Notes under the pieces: model-generated
What the model was told of the DNA's origin: nothing
The model's input: only the letters and a program-made list of their open reading frames with translations
The model's database searches: none
Program-made: the position numbers and the translations under genes
In this document: piece by piece, positions 26,941 through 35,834 of the stretch
Layout of the letters: the number at the start of each line of letters is the position of its first letter
How positions within the stretch are numbered: the first letter of the stretch is position 1
From: Pseudomonas fildesensis
GTDB taxonomy: Bacteria > Pseudomonadota > Gammaproteobacteria > Pseudomonadales > Pseudomonadaceae
DNA: 64,000 nt
NCBI RefSeq assembly: GCF_001050345.1
Contig: NZ_LFMW01000017.1
Span: 1-64,000 of the forward strand
Reading direction: 5' to 3'

Positions 26941-27585
26941 TCAACCCGCGCGAACCAGAGCCTTGAGTGACGCATCGAACTGCTTCAAGGCATCCAGCTG
27001 CACATCACGCTGCTGCTCGATCTGCGCGGCAATCTCTGGTGCGGCCTGGTCATGCACCCACACCGACGGCACCTGTTTGTGCACGGAGCCTTCGGCCTTG
27101 GCGATGTATTGCAGGTTCGCGTCATAGAACCGCGCGATAAACCGCGCCTCGACCTGGTCGTTGCGCGGGGTCAGCAATTGGTTATGGGTATCGAGCATCA
27201 CCACCACATCAGGGTGAGCCTGCACCAAGTCATCCAGACTGCTATAGACCGTCACCGACAAAAAAGCACCCTGCAGCGAACTCATCAACCAATCGATGGC
27301 CAGTTCCGGGTCGGAGCTGTTGACGAACGCTTGGCGGATACGCCCGTCAAGGGCATCCCTGGCACCGTTCTGAGCCATGGCGTGGTAGCGTTCGAGGTAG
27401 CTTAGGTTGTCGACGGTGTTTTCGCTGTACAGCACACCCACCGTCTGACCGTGGCGCAGGGAGTCTACGCTAGCGTCGATGGGTAGCAAATGGCTCGTAC
27501 GCAGTTCATCGGCAATTGCGGAGTTGGTCACAACAACAGTGCCCAGCATCAGCGTCATTAAAGCAAGCTGGATAAACGTCCTCAT
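26941..27585 (-). CDS. Exported protein of unknown function
   Basis: The 214-residue protein has a signal peptide (to about residue 25, AIA-DEL), then an alternating alpha/beta pattern. Features include HGQTVGVLYSENTVDNLSYLERYHAM and PDVVVMLDTHNQLLTPRND, and no Cys in the mature part. It is not assigned to a family. The later ARFYDANLQYIAKAEG block suggests a small periplasmic alpha/beta domain, possibly solute-binding-like, but this is a guess. It is probably transcribed with the lipoprotein gene at 26569. A short GC-rich hairpin (27622-27641) lies just upstream of the start. Confidence 0.6.
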   Translation of the reverse strand: MRTFIQLALMTLMLGTVVVTNSAIADELRTSHLLPIDASVDSLRHGQTVGVLYSENTVDNLSYLERYHAMAQNGARDALDGRIRQAFVNSSDPELAIDWLMSSLQGAFLSVTVYSSLDDLVQAHPDVVVMLDTHNQLLTPRNDQVEARFIARFYDANLQYIAKAEGSVHKQVPSVWVHDQAAPEIAAQIEQQRDVQLDALKQFDASLKALVRAG

Positions 27586-27621
27586 CGCGCAATTTCCTTG
27601 AATAGCGTCTCGATGGGGCGA

Positions 27622-27641
27622 TTTTCCGCTTTTGCGGAAAA
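27622..27641. repeat. Perfect hairpin upstream of exported-protein gene
   Basis: TTTTCCGC pairs with GCGGAAAA around a four-T loop, followed on the plus strand by more A residues. It lies 37-56 bp upstream of the gene at 27585, probably within its leader or promoter. It could be an attenuator or part of a promoter; there is no further evidence. Confidence 0.4.
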
Positions 27642-27717
27642 AACAGAACTTGCGATCCTTGATGATGACTATTATCTGAACCGATAGTGCTCACATAAAA
27701 TCGATAAGGACCACGCT

Positions 27718-27984
27718 ATGAAGCCCCACCAGAAAACCTTCGACCGTATCCGCGGAGCCGTACTGCAGCAATACCGCGAGCGGGTCGCCGAGTACCTGGT
27801 CGACTATGAGAAGGTGCTGCAGGACAACGCCGCCGACGCGGACCAGGTCAAAGCCAGCGCCCAGCAATTACGCGGCTACCTGCGCGGTTTAAACACCACG
27901 CGGGTGCTGGGCATGGCGGATTTGGAAGAGCTGGACCGTCGCGTGGTGGATGAATGGATTAAAGCACGGGCCTTGGCAGATTGA
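27718..27984 (+). CDS. Small conserved hypothetical protein
   Basis: This 88-residue, charged, largely helical soluble protein has EYLVDYEKVLQDNAADADQVKASAQQL and a C-terminal LGMADLEELDRRVVDEWI. It has no signal or membrane segment. The start has a modest AAGGA ribosome site. The end overlaps the convergent glutathione transferase gene by 26 bases. I do not recognise a named family. Confidence 0.65.
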   Translation: MKPHQKTFDRIRGAVLQQYRERVAEYLVDYEKVLQDNAADADQVKASAQQLRGYLRGLNTTRVLGMADLEELDRRVVDEWIKARALAD

Positions 27985-28585
27985 CCCATTCCTGCACCGA
28001 CGGCCGCTGCCACTGGCGCCGCGCGTAGTCCACCAACTCGGCCGGCACGCTGTCGCCGTTGAGGATCAGGCGATTGAGCATCACCGCCAGGTCCAGGTCG
28101 GCAATCGACCACTCGCCAAACAGATACGCCGGGTTACCCGCCAACAGCACCTGCGCTGCGCTGATCAACCTGCGCGCTGCCGCTTCGGCCACCGGTGACA
28201 ATGGCGGCCTCTTTTGCCCGCAGAACACCACCAGCGTCGAACGCTCCTGGCGAATCGGCAGCAAATCGCTGCGCAACCACGCCTGCACCTGCCGCGCCCG
28301 CGCACGCTGCTTCAGGTCCGCCGGGTACACGGCCGTCTCAGGGTAAACGGCCTCGAGGTATTCGGTGATCGCCGAGGATTCCGACAAGGCGAAGTCGCCG
28401 TCCACCAACGTCGGTACTCGCTGGGTCACGGACAGTTGGACAAAGTCCGCTGTTTGGTTTTGCGCCGCCTCCAGGTCCAGGGTGAGCGTCTCGAAGGCCA
28501 GGCCTTTTTCACGCAGGGTGACGAACACCGACATCGCGTAGGGGCTGGTGAATATCGAATCGACGTAGAGACTCAACGGGTTCAT
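27959..28585 (-). CDS. yfcF: Glutathione transferase YfcF
   Basis: This is a cytosolic glutathione S-transferase of the YfcF type (peroxidase/transferase activity in E. coli). The 208-residue protein has an N-terminal thioredoxin fold (to about residue 80) with FTSPYAMSVFVTLREKGL and LSESSAITEYLE, the glutathione gamma-Glu contact. The all-helical C-terminal domain contains RARARQVQAWLRSDLLPIR and FGEWSIADLDLAVMLNRLIL, which I recognise from YfcF. The ATG at 28585 is favoured by AGGAG seven bases upstream over a TTG two codons earlier. Confidence 0.88.
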   Translation of the reverse strand: MNPLSLYVDSIFTSPYAMSVFVTLREKGLAFETLTLDLEAAQNQTADFVQLSVTQRVPTLVDGDFALSESSAITEYLEAVYPETAVYPADLKQRARARQVQAWLRSDLLPIRQERSTLVVFCGQKRPPLSPVAEAAARRLISAAQVLLAGNPAYLFGEWSIADLDLAVMLNRLILNGDSVPAELVDYARRQWQRPSVQEWVNLPRPVL

Positions 28586-28758
28586 GGGCAATCTCCTTGG
28601 GTGAGCCCCTACGCTACGAGATGTGCTGCGATAAAGACAATGCAGGGTTTTTATGGGGGCATTCCTGGCAGGAATAGCACCAGTAATGGCATTTTATGGC
28701 GATTAGCTACTCTGCGACATCGCCCTGACTTTTGTCATGTTCAAGGAATGATCAGCTC

Positions 28759-30198
28759 ATGAAACAAGCGGTTGTCGTCATCCACGGCATCGGCGAACAG
28801 CGCCCGATGGACACCTTGCGCAGCTTCGTGGAGGCGATGATCCCGGCGGACACGCCCGGGGGCACGCCGTTCTACTGGAGCAAGCCGGATCGGCTGTCGC
28901 GCAATTTCGACCTGCGCGTGTTGAAGTCATCCGGCCGCACCACCACCGATTTCTACGAGTACTACTGGGCCCACAAGATGCAAGGCACCAAGCTCGGCCA
29001 TCTGCTGGGCTGGCTGTGGGATATCTTCAAACGCCCGCGCCGCGACATTCCCGACGCCATCGTGCCGATCTGGCGCACCACGCGCTGGACGGTGCTGTTG
29101 CTTCTGCTGCTGGTCGCCACCGGCACCCTGGCCACGGCCTGGGGTACTTTCGATCACGACGGCAACCCCTTTGCGCTGATGCCGCTGCTGCTCGGTGCCA
29201 TCGGCCTGGGGTTGCGCTACTCGGCCCTGTCCTACCTGGGCGACGCCGCCCGCTACCTCAGCCCCAACCCGCAGAACGTGATGGTGCGCGAACAGATTCG
29301 CGCCGATGGCGTCGAGCTGTTGCGCGCCCTGCACAACAAAGGCGATTACGACCGCATCATCGTCGTCGGCCATAGCCTGGGCAGCGTGATTGCCTACGAT
29401 ATCGTCGGCTACCTCTGGCATGAACATCACGATCAACTGACCAAGGTCGTCCCCAGCAACCTGGCGCTGGCCGCCCGTTATGCCAACCACGAAGCGCTGC
29501 AACCGGTGGTCAAGGACACCCTGCCCAACGCCGGCGCAGCCCTCGACGGCAGCCTGGGCAGTACGTTGAGGTTTCGCGAACAACAGGCCGCAGCGTTTAT
29601 CGAGCAGCGCGGCCTCGGTAACCCGTGGCGCATCACCGACCTGGTCACCGTCGGCAGCCCGATGGCCCACGCCAGCCTGCTGCTGGGGCGCAGCGTGAGT
29701 GACTTCAAGCAGCGCATCGAGCGCCGCGAAGCCCCGGCCTGCCCGCCCACCGAAGATGACAAAGGCTACGGCTACAATGCCCGCCAGCCGGTGATGCTCG
29801 GGCAAAAGCCCTTCACCGCGCAGTACCTGCACCATGCGGCGGCGTTTGCCGTGACACGCTGGACCAACCTTTACTTCCCCGCGCCCTTTGGCCTGTTTGG
29901 CGACATCGTCAGCGGCCCGGTCAAGCCGGTGATGGGCAATGGCGTGCTGGATTTACCGGTGACCGTGAGCCGGTGGAGAGGCTGGCTCGCGCGCTCATGG
30001 CTCAGCCACACGAAATACTGGAGCGAGCGCGGGGGTGACCAGGGCTACCTCGGCGCACTGACCACCGACGAACACGCGATCAGCAAAGGTAAGCGCCCTT
30101 CTGCCACCGAGGCGTTGCGCTGGGCTGTCGACCTCAAGGGCCTGCGGAGCTTTCGCCCGACACCCGCCGGGGAGCCCCTGGCCGAAGCCGAAGCCTAG
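28759..30198 (+). CDS. Membrane-anchored alpha/beta hydrolase-like protein
   Basis: The 479-residue protein starts MKQAVVVIHGIGEQRPMD, a typical oxyanion-loop strand of serine hydrolases. The nucleophile elbow GHSLGS lies at about residues 207-212, and a later DLVTVGSPMAHA segment is also present. Two hydrophobic segments lie at about residues 112-130 and 138-155, between the first strand and the nucleophile, an unusual insertion that would anchor it to the inner membrane. It may be a lipase, esterase or another serine hydrolase; the substrate is unknown. The start is supported by AAGGAA upstream. The end overlaps the convergent DUF924 gene by four bases. Confidence 0.72.
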   Translation: MKQAVVVIHGIGEQRPMDTLRSFVEAMIPADTPGGTPFYWSKPDRLSRNFDLRVLKSSGRTTTDFYEYYWAHKMQGTKLGHLLGWLWDIFKRPRRDIPDAIVPIWRTTRWTVLLLLLLVATGTLATAWGTFDHDGNPFALMPLLLGAIGLGLRYSALSYLGDAARYLSPNPQNVMVREQIRADGVELLRALHNKGDYDRIIVVGHSLGSVIAYDIVGYLWHEHHDQLTKVVPSNLALAARYANHEALQPVVKDTLPNAGAALDGSLGSTLRFREQQAAAFIEQRGLGNPWRITDLVTVGSPMAHASLLLGRSVSDFKQRIERREAPACPPTEDDKGYGYNARQPVMLGQKPFTAQYLHHAAAFAVTRWTNLYFPAPFGLFGDIVSGPVKPVMGNGVLDLPVTVSRWRGWLARSWLSHTKYWSERGGDQGYLGALTTDEHAISKGKRPSATEALRWAVDLKGLRSFRPTPAGEPLAEAEA

Positions 30199-30743
30199 CC
30201 TGCGAAGCCACCGGCCTTGAGGAATTCACGCTCCTCGTCGGTGGTGGCCCTGGCCAACACTTCATTGCGATGGGGAAAGCGCCCGAAGCGTTCGATGATG
30301 CGCGCGTGTTCCTTGGCCCAGCGGTCAGTATTGGCATCCAACTGTTGATTCAGCACCACCGAGCGCTGCTGATCCGCCGCCTCTTCCGAATGTTCAAACG
30401 GCAAATAGCAAAACGCGCGCAAGGCCGGCTCGACCTGCTGATCAAGCCCGGCATCGACCATTCGATGCGCATACAGGCGCGCCAACGGGTCCGTCGCAAA
30501 CATATGGGCCGTGCCGCGAAACGCGTTGCGGGGGTATTGATCGAGCAGGATCAGCAAGGCCAGCGCGCCCTGCGCCGAATCCAGCCAGCCCTCCAACTCG
30601 CGCCGGGCCGCTTGCAAATGCGTGGCGTGGAAGGTCTCGCGAAACGTGGCATCGAAGGCGTCATCCTTGGCGAACCAGCGTTTGGGGCCGGCTTGTTGCC
30701 AGAAGTCGATGACGGACTGTGGCGTGTGTTCGGTCGTGTTCAC
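30195..30743 (-). CDS. DUF924 family protein
   Basis: This conserved hypothetical of 182 residues starts with a GTG (30743) preceded by GGGGA. It has the family landmarks VIDFWQQAGPKRWFAKDDAFD, LILLDQYPRNAFRGTAHMFATDP and FCYLPFEHSEEAADQQ. The family has a TPR-like helical fold, is soluble, and has no proven function. Its neighbour on the other strand is the DUF1624 gene. Confidence 0.8.
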   Translation of the reverse strand: MNTTEHTPQSVIDFWQQAGPKRWFAKDDAFDATFRETFHATHLQAARRELEGWLDSAQGALALLILLDQYPRNAFRGTAHMFATDPLARLYAHRMVDAGLDQQVEPALRAFCYLPFEHSEEAADQQRSVVLNQQLDANTDRWAKEHARIIERFGRFPHRNEVLARATTDEEREFLKAGGFAG

Positions 30744-30878
30744 AGTGTGTCCCCTGTAGGCGCGAGGCGGGCGGCTAGCCCTTGCTCGCGAAGATCATCA
30801 AGATAACGAAGCGCGGCAACGCGCACATTAATGTTATAGAATAACGCCAAATTTCCGCCTGCCCTGTGATCTCCCTCC

Positions 30879-32033
30879 ATGATCGACGCTGCTCCCCTGC
30901 GCCAACGCCTACTCTCCATCGACGCCCTGCGCGGCCTCGTGATCCTGTTCATGCTGCTCGACCACGTGCGCGAAACCTTCCTGCTGCACCGCCAGGTCAG
31001 CGACCCAATGAGCATCGACAGCACCGAGCCGGCGCTGTTTGTCAGCCGCACCCTCGCCCATTTATGTGCACCGGTGTTCGTGCTGCTCACCGGGCTGTCC
31101 GCCTGGCTGTACGGCCAGAAGTATCAGGGCCGCCACGATGTGTCGGCGTTCCTGTTCAAGCGCGGGCTGTTCCTGGTGGTGCTCGAATTCACCCTGGTCA
31201 ACTTCGCCTGGACGTTCCAGTTGCCACCCAGCGTGATCTATATGCAAGTGATCTGGGCGATCGGCGTGAGCATGATCGCCCTCGCCGCGCTGGTGTGGTT
31301 GCCACGCCCGCTGCTGATCACCCTGGCGCTGGTGATCATTGCCGGGCATAACCTGTTGGATGGTGTGCACTTCGCCCCGGAGTCGGTGCTGCAGGTGCCG
31401 TGGACGATCCTGCATGAACGCAGCTGGATCGAGGTCGGTGACTCGCTGCGCCTGCGCACCACCTACCCGGTGCTGCCGTGGATCGGTGTGATCGCCCTGG
31501 GCTACGGCATTGGGCCGTGGTTTGCCAATGGCATGTCGGCGGCCGTGCGTCAGCGGTATCTGTTGATCGCGGGAGTGTGTGCGTTGGTGGGGTTTGTGCT
31601 GTTACGTGCCGCCAATGGATATGGCGAGAAGCCCTGGCAGGCGTATGACAGTGGCGTGCAAACGTTGATGAGCTTTTTCAATGTCACCAAGTACCCGCCT
31701 TCGCTGTTGTTTCTGGCGTTGACGCTGGGGGTGGGACTGTTGCTGTTGCTGGCCTTGGAGCGCGCCGGGCATCGACGCTGGATCGGTGTGTTGGCGGTGT
31801 TTGGTTCGGCGCCGATGTTTTTCTATCTGCTGCACCTCTATGTATTGAAAGTGCTCTACGTCGCTTGCGGCGCCCTGTTCGGCCTCAATTATGGCAACTA
31901 CTTCGGTTTTGACGGCGTGGGTGCGGTTTGGCTGATGGCGCTGGTATTGCCCCTGGCGCTCTACCCGCCCGTGCACTGGTTCGCCGCACTCAAGGCACGG
32001 CGGCGGGACCTCGCCTGGCTCAAATACCTGTGA
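30879..32033 (+). CDS. DUF1624/HGSNAT-like integral membrane protein
   Basis: The 384-residue polytopic protein begins with a cytoplasmic LRQRLLSIDALRGLVILFMLLDHVRE, the signature of the heparan-alpha-glucosaminide N-acetyltransferase-like (DUF1624) family. About ten membrane helices span the rest (including VLLTGLSAWLYG, LFLVVLEFTLVNFAW, GVIALGYGIGPW and FFYLLHLYVLKVLY). Family members transfer acyl groups across membranes; substrate and direction are unknown here. It stands alone and is followed by a REP hairpin. Confidence 0.8.
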   Translation: MIDAAPLRQRLLSIDALRGLVILFMLLDHVRETFLLHRQVSDPMSIDSTEPALFVSRTLAHLCAPVFVLLTGLSAWLYGQKYQGRHDVSAFLFKRGLFLVVLEFTLVNFAWTFQLPPSVIYMQVIWAIGVSMIALAALVWLPRPLLITLALVIIAGHNLLDGVHFAPESVLQVPWTILHERSWIEVGDSLRLRTTYPVLPWIGVIALGYGIGPWFANGMSAAVRQRYLLIAGVCALVGFVLLRAANGYGEKPWQAYDSGVQTLMSFFNVTKYPPSLLFLALTLGVGLLLLLALERAGHRRWIGVLAVFGSAPMFFYLLHLYVLKVLYVACGALFGLNYGNYFGFDGVGAVWLMALVLPLALYPPVHWFAALKARRRDLAWLKYL

Positions 32034-32036
32034 CGC

Positions 32037-32070
32037 ACCTGTAGGAGCAGGCTTGCCGGCGCCTACAGGT
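32037..32070. repeat. REP hairpin in a convergent gene junction
   Basis: ACCTGTAGG pairs with CCTACAGGT around a GGCTTGCCGGC core. It lies in the 44-bp gap between the converging DUF1624 and metE genes. The GTAGGAGC-GGCTTGCCGGC word is a frequent Pseudomonas REP form. Confidence 0.75.
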
Positions 32071-32077
32071 CTGCGCG

Positions 32078-34366
32078 TTACGCCAGTTCGGCGCGCAGTT
32101 GACGGGCCGCAGTCACCATGTGAATCAACGCCGCCTCGGTCTCAGGCCAGCCACGGGTTTTCAAGCCGCAATCGGGGTTGACCCACAGGCGCTCGGCCGG
32201 AATCCGCTTGGCCGCCTTGCGCAGCAGGTTGGCCATTTCCGAAGCATCCGGCACCCGTGGCGAGTGGATGTCGTAGACGCCCGGGCCGATGTCGTTCGGG
32301 TAAGCGAAGGCTTCGAACGCGTCCAGCAGCTCCATGTCCGAGCGTGACGTTTCGATGGTGATCACGTCGGCATCCATCGCCGCGATAGACTCGATCACAT
32401 CGTTGAACTCGCTGTAGCACATGTGCGTGTGGATCTGGGTTTCGTCACGCACGCCGGAGGCGCACAGGCGGAACACTTCGGTGGCCCAGTCCAGGTAGTG
32501 CTGCCACTGTGCCTGGCGCAATGGCAAGCCTTCACGGAACGCGGCTTCGTCGATCTGCACAATCTTGATGCCGGCGGCTTCCAGGTCGACCACTTCGTCA
32601 CGAATCGCCAGGGCGAGTTGACGGGCCTGTACTTCGCGGCTCACGTCTTCACGCGGGAACGACCACATCAGCATGGTCACCGGGCCGGTCAGCATGCCCT
32701 TCATCACCTTGTTGGTCAGGCCTTGAGCGTAGCGGATCCACTCCACGGTCATGGCCTTCGGGCGGCTCAGGTCGCCGAAGATCACCGCCGGTTTCACGCA
32801 ACGCGAACCGTAGCTTTGCACCCAGCCGAAGCGGGTGAATACGTAGCCATCCAACTGCTCGGCGAAATATTCGACCATGTCGTTACGTTCGGCTTCACCG
32901 TGCACAAGTACGTCTAGGCCGAGGTTTTCCTGCACTTCAACCGCGTGACGAATCTCGCTGTGCATCGCTTCGACGTATTCGGCTTCGCTCAACTTGCCGG
33001 CCTTGTACGACTGGCGCGCCACGCGGATTGAAGCGGTCTGCGGGAACGAACCGATGGTGGTGGTCGGGAACAGCGGCAGGTTGAGGCCGGCACGCTGCTT
33101 CTCGATACGCTGGGCAAACAGCGACTGGCGCTGGCTGTCCTTGGCGGTGATCGCCGCTACACGGGCTTGCACGGCAGGCTTGTGGATACGTGGCGATGCC
33201 GCGCGGGACGCTTGCACGGCGTGGCTTTCAGCCAGGGCGGCGAGCACGTTTGGCGCTTCGGGTTGGTTAACCGCCTGGGCCAGCACCGCGACTTCCGAGC
33301 ACTTCTGTACGGCGAAGGCCAGCCAGCTTTTCAGCTCGGCATCCAGCGTGTCTTCACGGCCCAGGTCCACCGGGCTGTGCAACAGCGAGCACGACGGCGC
33401 AACCCAGAGGCGATCACCCAATTTCTCATGGGCGTGCTGCAAAGTGGCCAGGGCTTTTTCCAGGTCGCAACGCCAGACGTTACGGCCATTGACCACGCCC
33501 AGGGACAACACTTTATAGGCCGGCAGGCGGTCGAGGATGGTCGGGTACTGCTCCGGTGCGCGCACCAGGTCGATGTGCAAGCCATCGACCGGCAGGTTGG
33601 CGGCGAGGCCGAGGTTCTCTTCCAGGCCACCGAAGTACGTCGCCACCAGCTTTTTCAGCGGGTCGCGCTGGATCAGGTTGTAGGCACGCTCAAAGGCGTT
33701 TTTCCATTCCTGCGGCAGGTCGAGCACCAGGATCGGCTCGTCGATCTGCACCCATTCCACGCCCAGATCGGCGAGGCGCTGGAAGATCTGGCCGTACAGC
33801 GGCAACAGGCGGTCGAGCAGGTCGAGCTTGTCGAAATCGCCGCCCTTGGCCTTGCCCAGCCACAGGTAAGTCAGCGGGCCGATCACTACAGGCTTGACGT
33901 TGTGGCCGAGGTCGCGGGCTTCTTTCACTTCTTCGAACAGCTGATCCCAACCCAGCTGGAACTGCTGGTCGGCGCTGAATTCAGGTACCAGGTAGTGGTA
34001 GTTGGTGTCGAACCACTTGGTCATTTCCTGGGCGTGGGCACCACCGCAGCAGCTGTCGCTGACGCCACGAGCCATGCCGAACAGGGTGTGCAGCGTGGCG
34101 TGGCCATCGGCCGGGCGGAAACGCTCGGGGATCACACCGAACATTAGCGAATGAGTCAGGACCTGGTCGTACCAGGCGAAATCACCGGCCGGCAGCAACT
34201 CGATACCGGCCTTTTTCTGCAAGTCCCAATGAGCCTTGCGCAGGTCACGGCCAACGGCGCGCAGGCCGGCTTCGTCGAGCTCGCCCTTCCAAAACGCTTC
34301 CTGCGCTTTTTTCAGTTCACGATCGCGTCCAATGCGCGGAAATCCAAGGGAATGAGCGACTGCCAT
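32078..34366 (-). CDS. metE: Cobalamin-independent methionine synthase MetE
   Basis: MetE transfers the methyl group of 5-methyltetrahydropteroyltri-glutamate to homocysteine, the last step of methionine synthesis, in the cytosol. The 762-residue protein has the duplicated barrel. The N-terminal half starts MAVAHSLGFPRIGRDRELK and contains VEWVQIDEPIL. The catalytic C-terminal half has TTTIGSFPQTASIR, the Zn-ligand motif HMCYSEF (His, Cys) and NPDCGLKTRGW (Cys). The ATG at 34366 follows GGAG nine bases upstream and gives the normal N-terminus. A possible MetR site lies at 34423. Confidence 0.97.
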   Translation of the reverse strand: MAVAHSLGFPRIGRDRELKKAQEAFWKGELDEAGLRAVGRDLRKAHWDLQKKAGIELLPAGDFAWYDQVLTHSLMFGVIPERFRPADGHATLHTLFGMARGVSDSCCGGAHAQEMTKWFDTNYHYLVPEFSADQQFQLGWDQLFEEVKEARDLGHNVKPVVIGPLTYLWLGKAKGGDFDKLDLLDRLLPLYGQIFQRLADLGVEWVQIDEPILVLDLPQEWKNAFERAYNLIQRDPLKKLVATYFGGLEENLGLAANLPVDGLHIDLVRAPEQYPTILDRLPAYKVLSLGVVNGRNVWRCDLEKALATLQHAHEKLGDRLWVAPSCSLLHSPVDLGREDTLDAELKSWLAFAVQKCSEVAVLAQAVNQPEAPNVLAALAESHAVQASRAASPRIHKPAVQARVAAITAKDSQRQSLFAQRIEKQRAGLNLPLFPTTTIGSFPQTASIRVARQSYKAGKLSEAEYVEAMHSEIRHAVEVQENLGLDVLVHGEAERNDMVEYFAEQLDGYVFTRFGWVQSYGSRCVKPAVIFGDLSRPKAMTVEWIRYAQGLTNKVMKGMLTGPVTMLMWSFPREDVSREVQARQLALAIRDEVVDLEAAGIKIVQIDEAAFREGLPLRQAQWQHYLDWATEVFRLCASGVRDETQIHTHMCYSEFNDVIESIAAMDADVITIETSRSDMELLDAFEAFAYPNDIGPGVYDIHSPRVPDASEMANLLRKAAKRIPAERLWVNPDCGLKTRGWPETEAALIHMVTAARQLRAELA

Positions 34367-34422
34367 GACTAACAACTCCAACGTAGGTATTTATGGCAGC
34401 CATTGTCGACAGACAGCGATAG

Positions 34423-34435
34423 TGAGACAAACTCA
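34423..34435. promoter_or_regulatory. Candidate MetR-type operator upstream of metE
   Basis: TGAG-ACAAA-CTCA is a perfect 4+5+4 inverted repeat 57-69 bp upstream of the metE start. It resembles the known MetR box TGAA-N5-TTCA. No metR gene adjoins metE in this window, so the regulator would act from elsewhere. Confidence 0.4.
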
Positions 34436-34463
34436 TATTATTCCAGATGATCACAAGATTCGC

Positions 34464-35069
34464 TCATGTTGCCATGAGGTGCAGATAGAACGCATGGAAC
34501 ATGAAATACGCGCACCCGGCCAATGCCAGTCCCATGCAGCGATTGAACACAGTAAACGCCGACGCCCCATTGATCCGCCGCCCCAGCATCGCCCCAAGCA
34601 GCGCGTAAACCCACGGTGCACCAAAGGCGCCTATGGCCAGCAAGGCCGAAACCCCGGCGATCGACGCCCCGGTGATATGCGCCGCCGGCAGCATCACACT
34701 GGTGATCGGCAACACCGCCATGATGCCCTTGGGGTTGAGCAACTGGATCACCAGGCCGTTCCAGAACGTGAGGGTCTTGGCCGGTTTGCTTGAAGGTTCT
34801 TCAACCACCGTGCGAGCAGTGAACACTTGATAAGCGAGATACAGCGTGTACACGCCGCCGATCAACGAGATATACGGCAGCGCCGCCTGGGAAATGATCG
34901 CTTCGCCGGTGTAGCCAAACAGCACGAACAACACCAGCATCGCGCAGCCCACGCCGATGAAAAACCCGGTGGAGCGCCGGAATTTGCCGGTGAGCCCTGC
35001 GTTTAGGCCCATGAAGTTCACGGGGCCTGGGCTGTACATGACGCTGAACGCGTAGAGGAAGATGTCCAT
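34464..35069 (-). CDS. LysE/RhtB-family amino acid exporter
   Basis: This inner-membrane exporter is 201 residues from the ATG at 35069. It has the N-terminal SPGPVNFMGLNAGLTGKFRR motif of LysE/RhtB proteins, then five or six membrane helices (about residues 1-20, 38-60, 65-85, 110-135, 145-170 and 175-200). The motif NGLVIQLLNPKGIMAVLP includes the conserved NPK. The substrate is an amino acid or derivative and is not deducible. It lies upstream of metE on the same strand with about 100 bp between them, but the pair need not be an operon. Confidence 0.85.
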   Translation of the reverse strand: MDIFLYAFSVMYSPGPVNFMGLNAGLTGKFRRSTGFFIGVGCAMLVLFVLFGYTGEAIISQAALPYISLIGGVYTLYLAYQVFTARTVVEEPSSKPAKTLTFWNGLVIQLLNPKGIMAVLPITSVMLPAAHITGASIAGVSALLAIGAFGAPWVYALLGAMLGRRINGASAFTVFNRCMGLALAGCAYFMFHAFYLHLMAT

Positions 35070-35201
35070 GGGGAACCTGCAGTAGAAGACGTGGGGGGAG
35101 TCTACTGAGGCGGATGCACGCGATTCTTGTACGTTTGTGGTTGCTCGCCATGCATCCATTCAGATGCACTATGTACGGAACAAACACTCAAGCGAGCACC
35201 C

Positions 35202-35336
35202 ATGATCAAAGCCAGCCTGCGCAGTTACCTGACCTTATGGTTTGCCGGTTTATCGCTGCTTACACTGTTGAACGTGGGCTTTTATGTGGGGCATATCGCC
35301 ACTGAACAGATGAAGCAGACCAACCGAGTGGCCTGA
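35202..35336 (+). CDS. Short single-pass membrane ORF, possibly truncated by the repeat
   Basis: This 44-residue frame has one hydrophobic segment (residues about 9-30, LTLWFAGLSLLTLLNVGFYVG). It could be the N-terminus of a sensor or other membrane protein. Its last codons (ACCGAGTGGCC then TGA) are the first bases of the 315-bp tandem repeat, so the original 3' part may have been replaced. It has only a weak ribosome site. It could be a true small protein, a gene remnant or noncoding. Confidence 0.35.
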   Translation: MIKASLRSYLTLWFAGLSLLTLLNVGFYVGHIATEQMKQTNRVA

Positions 35337-35519
35337 GCAACTCCCACCCTGTGGCGAGGGAGCTTGCTCGCGCTGGGTTGCGAAGCAGCCCCAAAACCTG
35401 CCACCGCGGTGCATCAGGCACACCGAGGTGACCAGTCTGGGGCCGCTGCGCAGCCCAACGGGAGCAAGCTCCCTCGCCACAGGTTTAGTGGCTGTCGTCC
35501 CATTTAGGATAGATCTCAC

Positions 35520-35606
35520 ATGGATGCAGTTACCCAAGGCAGTTGCCTCTGCGGCGCAATCCGCTATCAGGTCTCGACACCACTCAAAGCCACGACGTGC
35601 GGATAG
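35520..35606 (+). pseudogene. GFA-family gene fragment, repeat copy 1
   Basis: The 28-codon frame starts MDAVTQGSCLCGAIRYQV, the N-terminus of glutathione-dependent formaldehyde-activating (GFA, Mss4-like) enzymes, with the zinc-binding CLCG. It stops at TAG after KATTCG, just where the family normally continues with a second Cys pair. The 3' sequence up to the next repeat unit ends in a frame reading WYKAKRQAETEWPE, so an internal deletion of a former gene is possible. It cannot make a working enzyme. Confidence 0.6.
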
Positions 35607-35834
35607 GCGCTGGTACAAGGCCAAGCGTCAGGCAGAAACCGAGTGGCCTGAGTAACTCCCACCCTGTGGCGAGGAAGCTTGCTCCCGCTGGGCTGCGAAG
35701 CGGCCCCAAAACCTGCCACCGCGGTGCATCAGGCACACCGCGGTGACCAGTCTGGGGCTGCTGCGCAGCCCAGCGGGAGCAAGCTCCCTCGCCACAGGTT
35801 TAGTCTCTGCCGTCCTATTTAGGATAGATCTCAC

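Noticed and set aside
34367..34463. Cobalamin or SAM riboswitch before metE
   Set aside because: The leader is under 100 bases and shows no B12-box or SAM-box consensus; only the small palindrome is supported.
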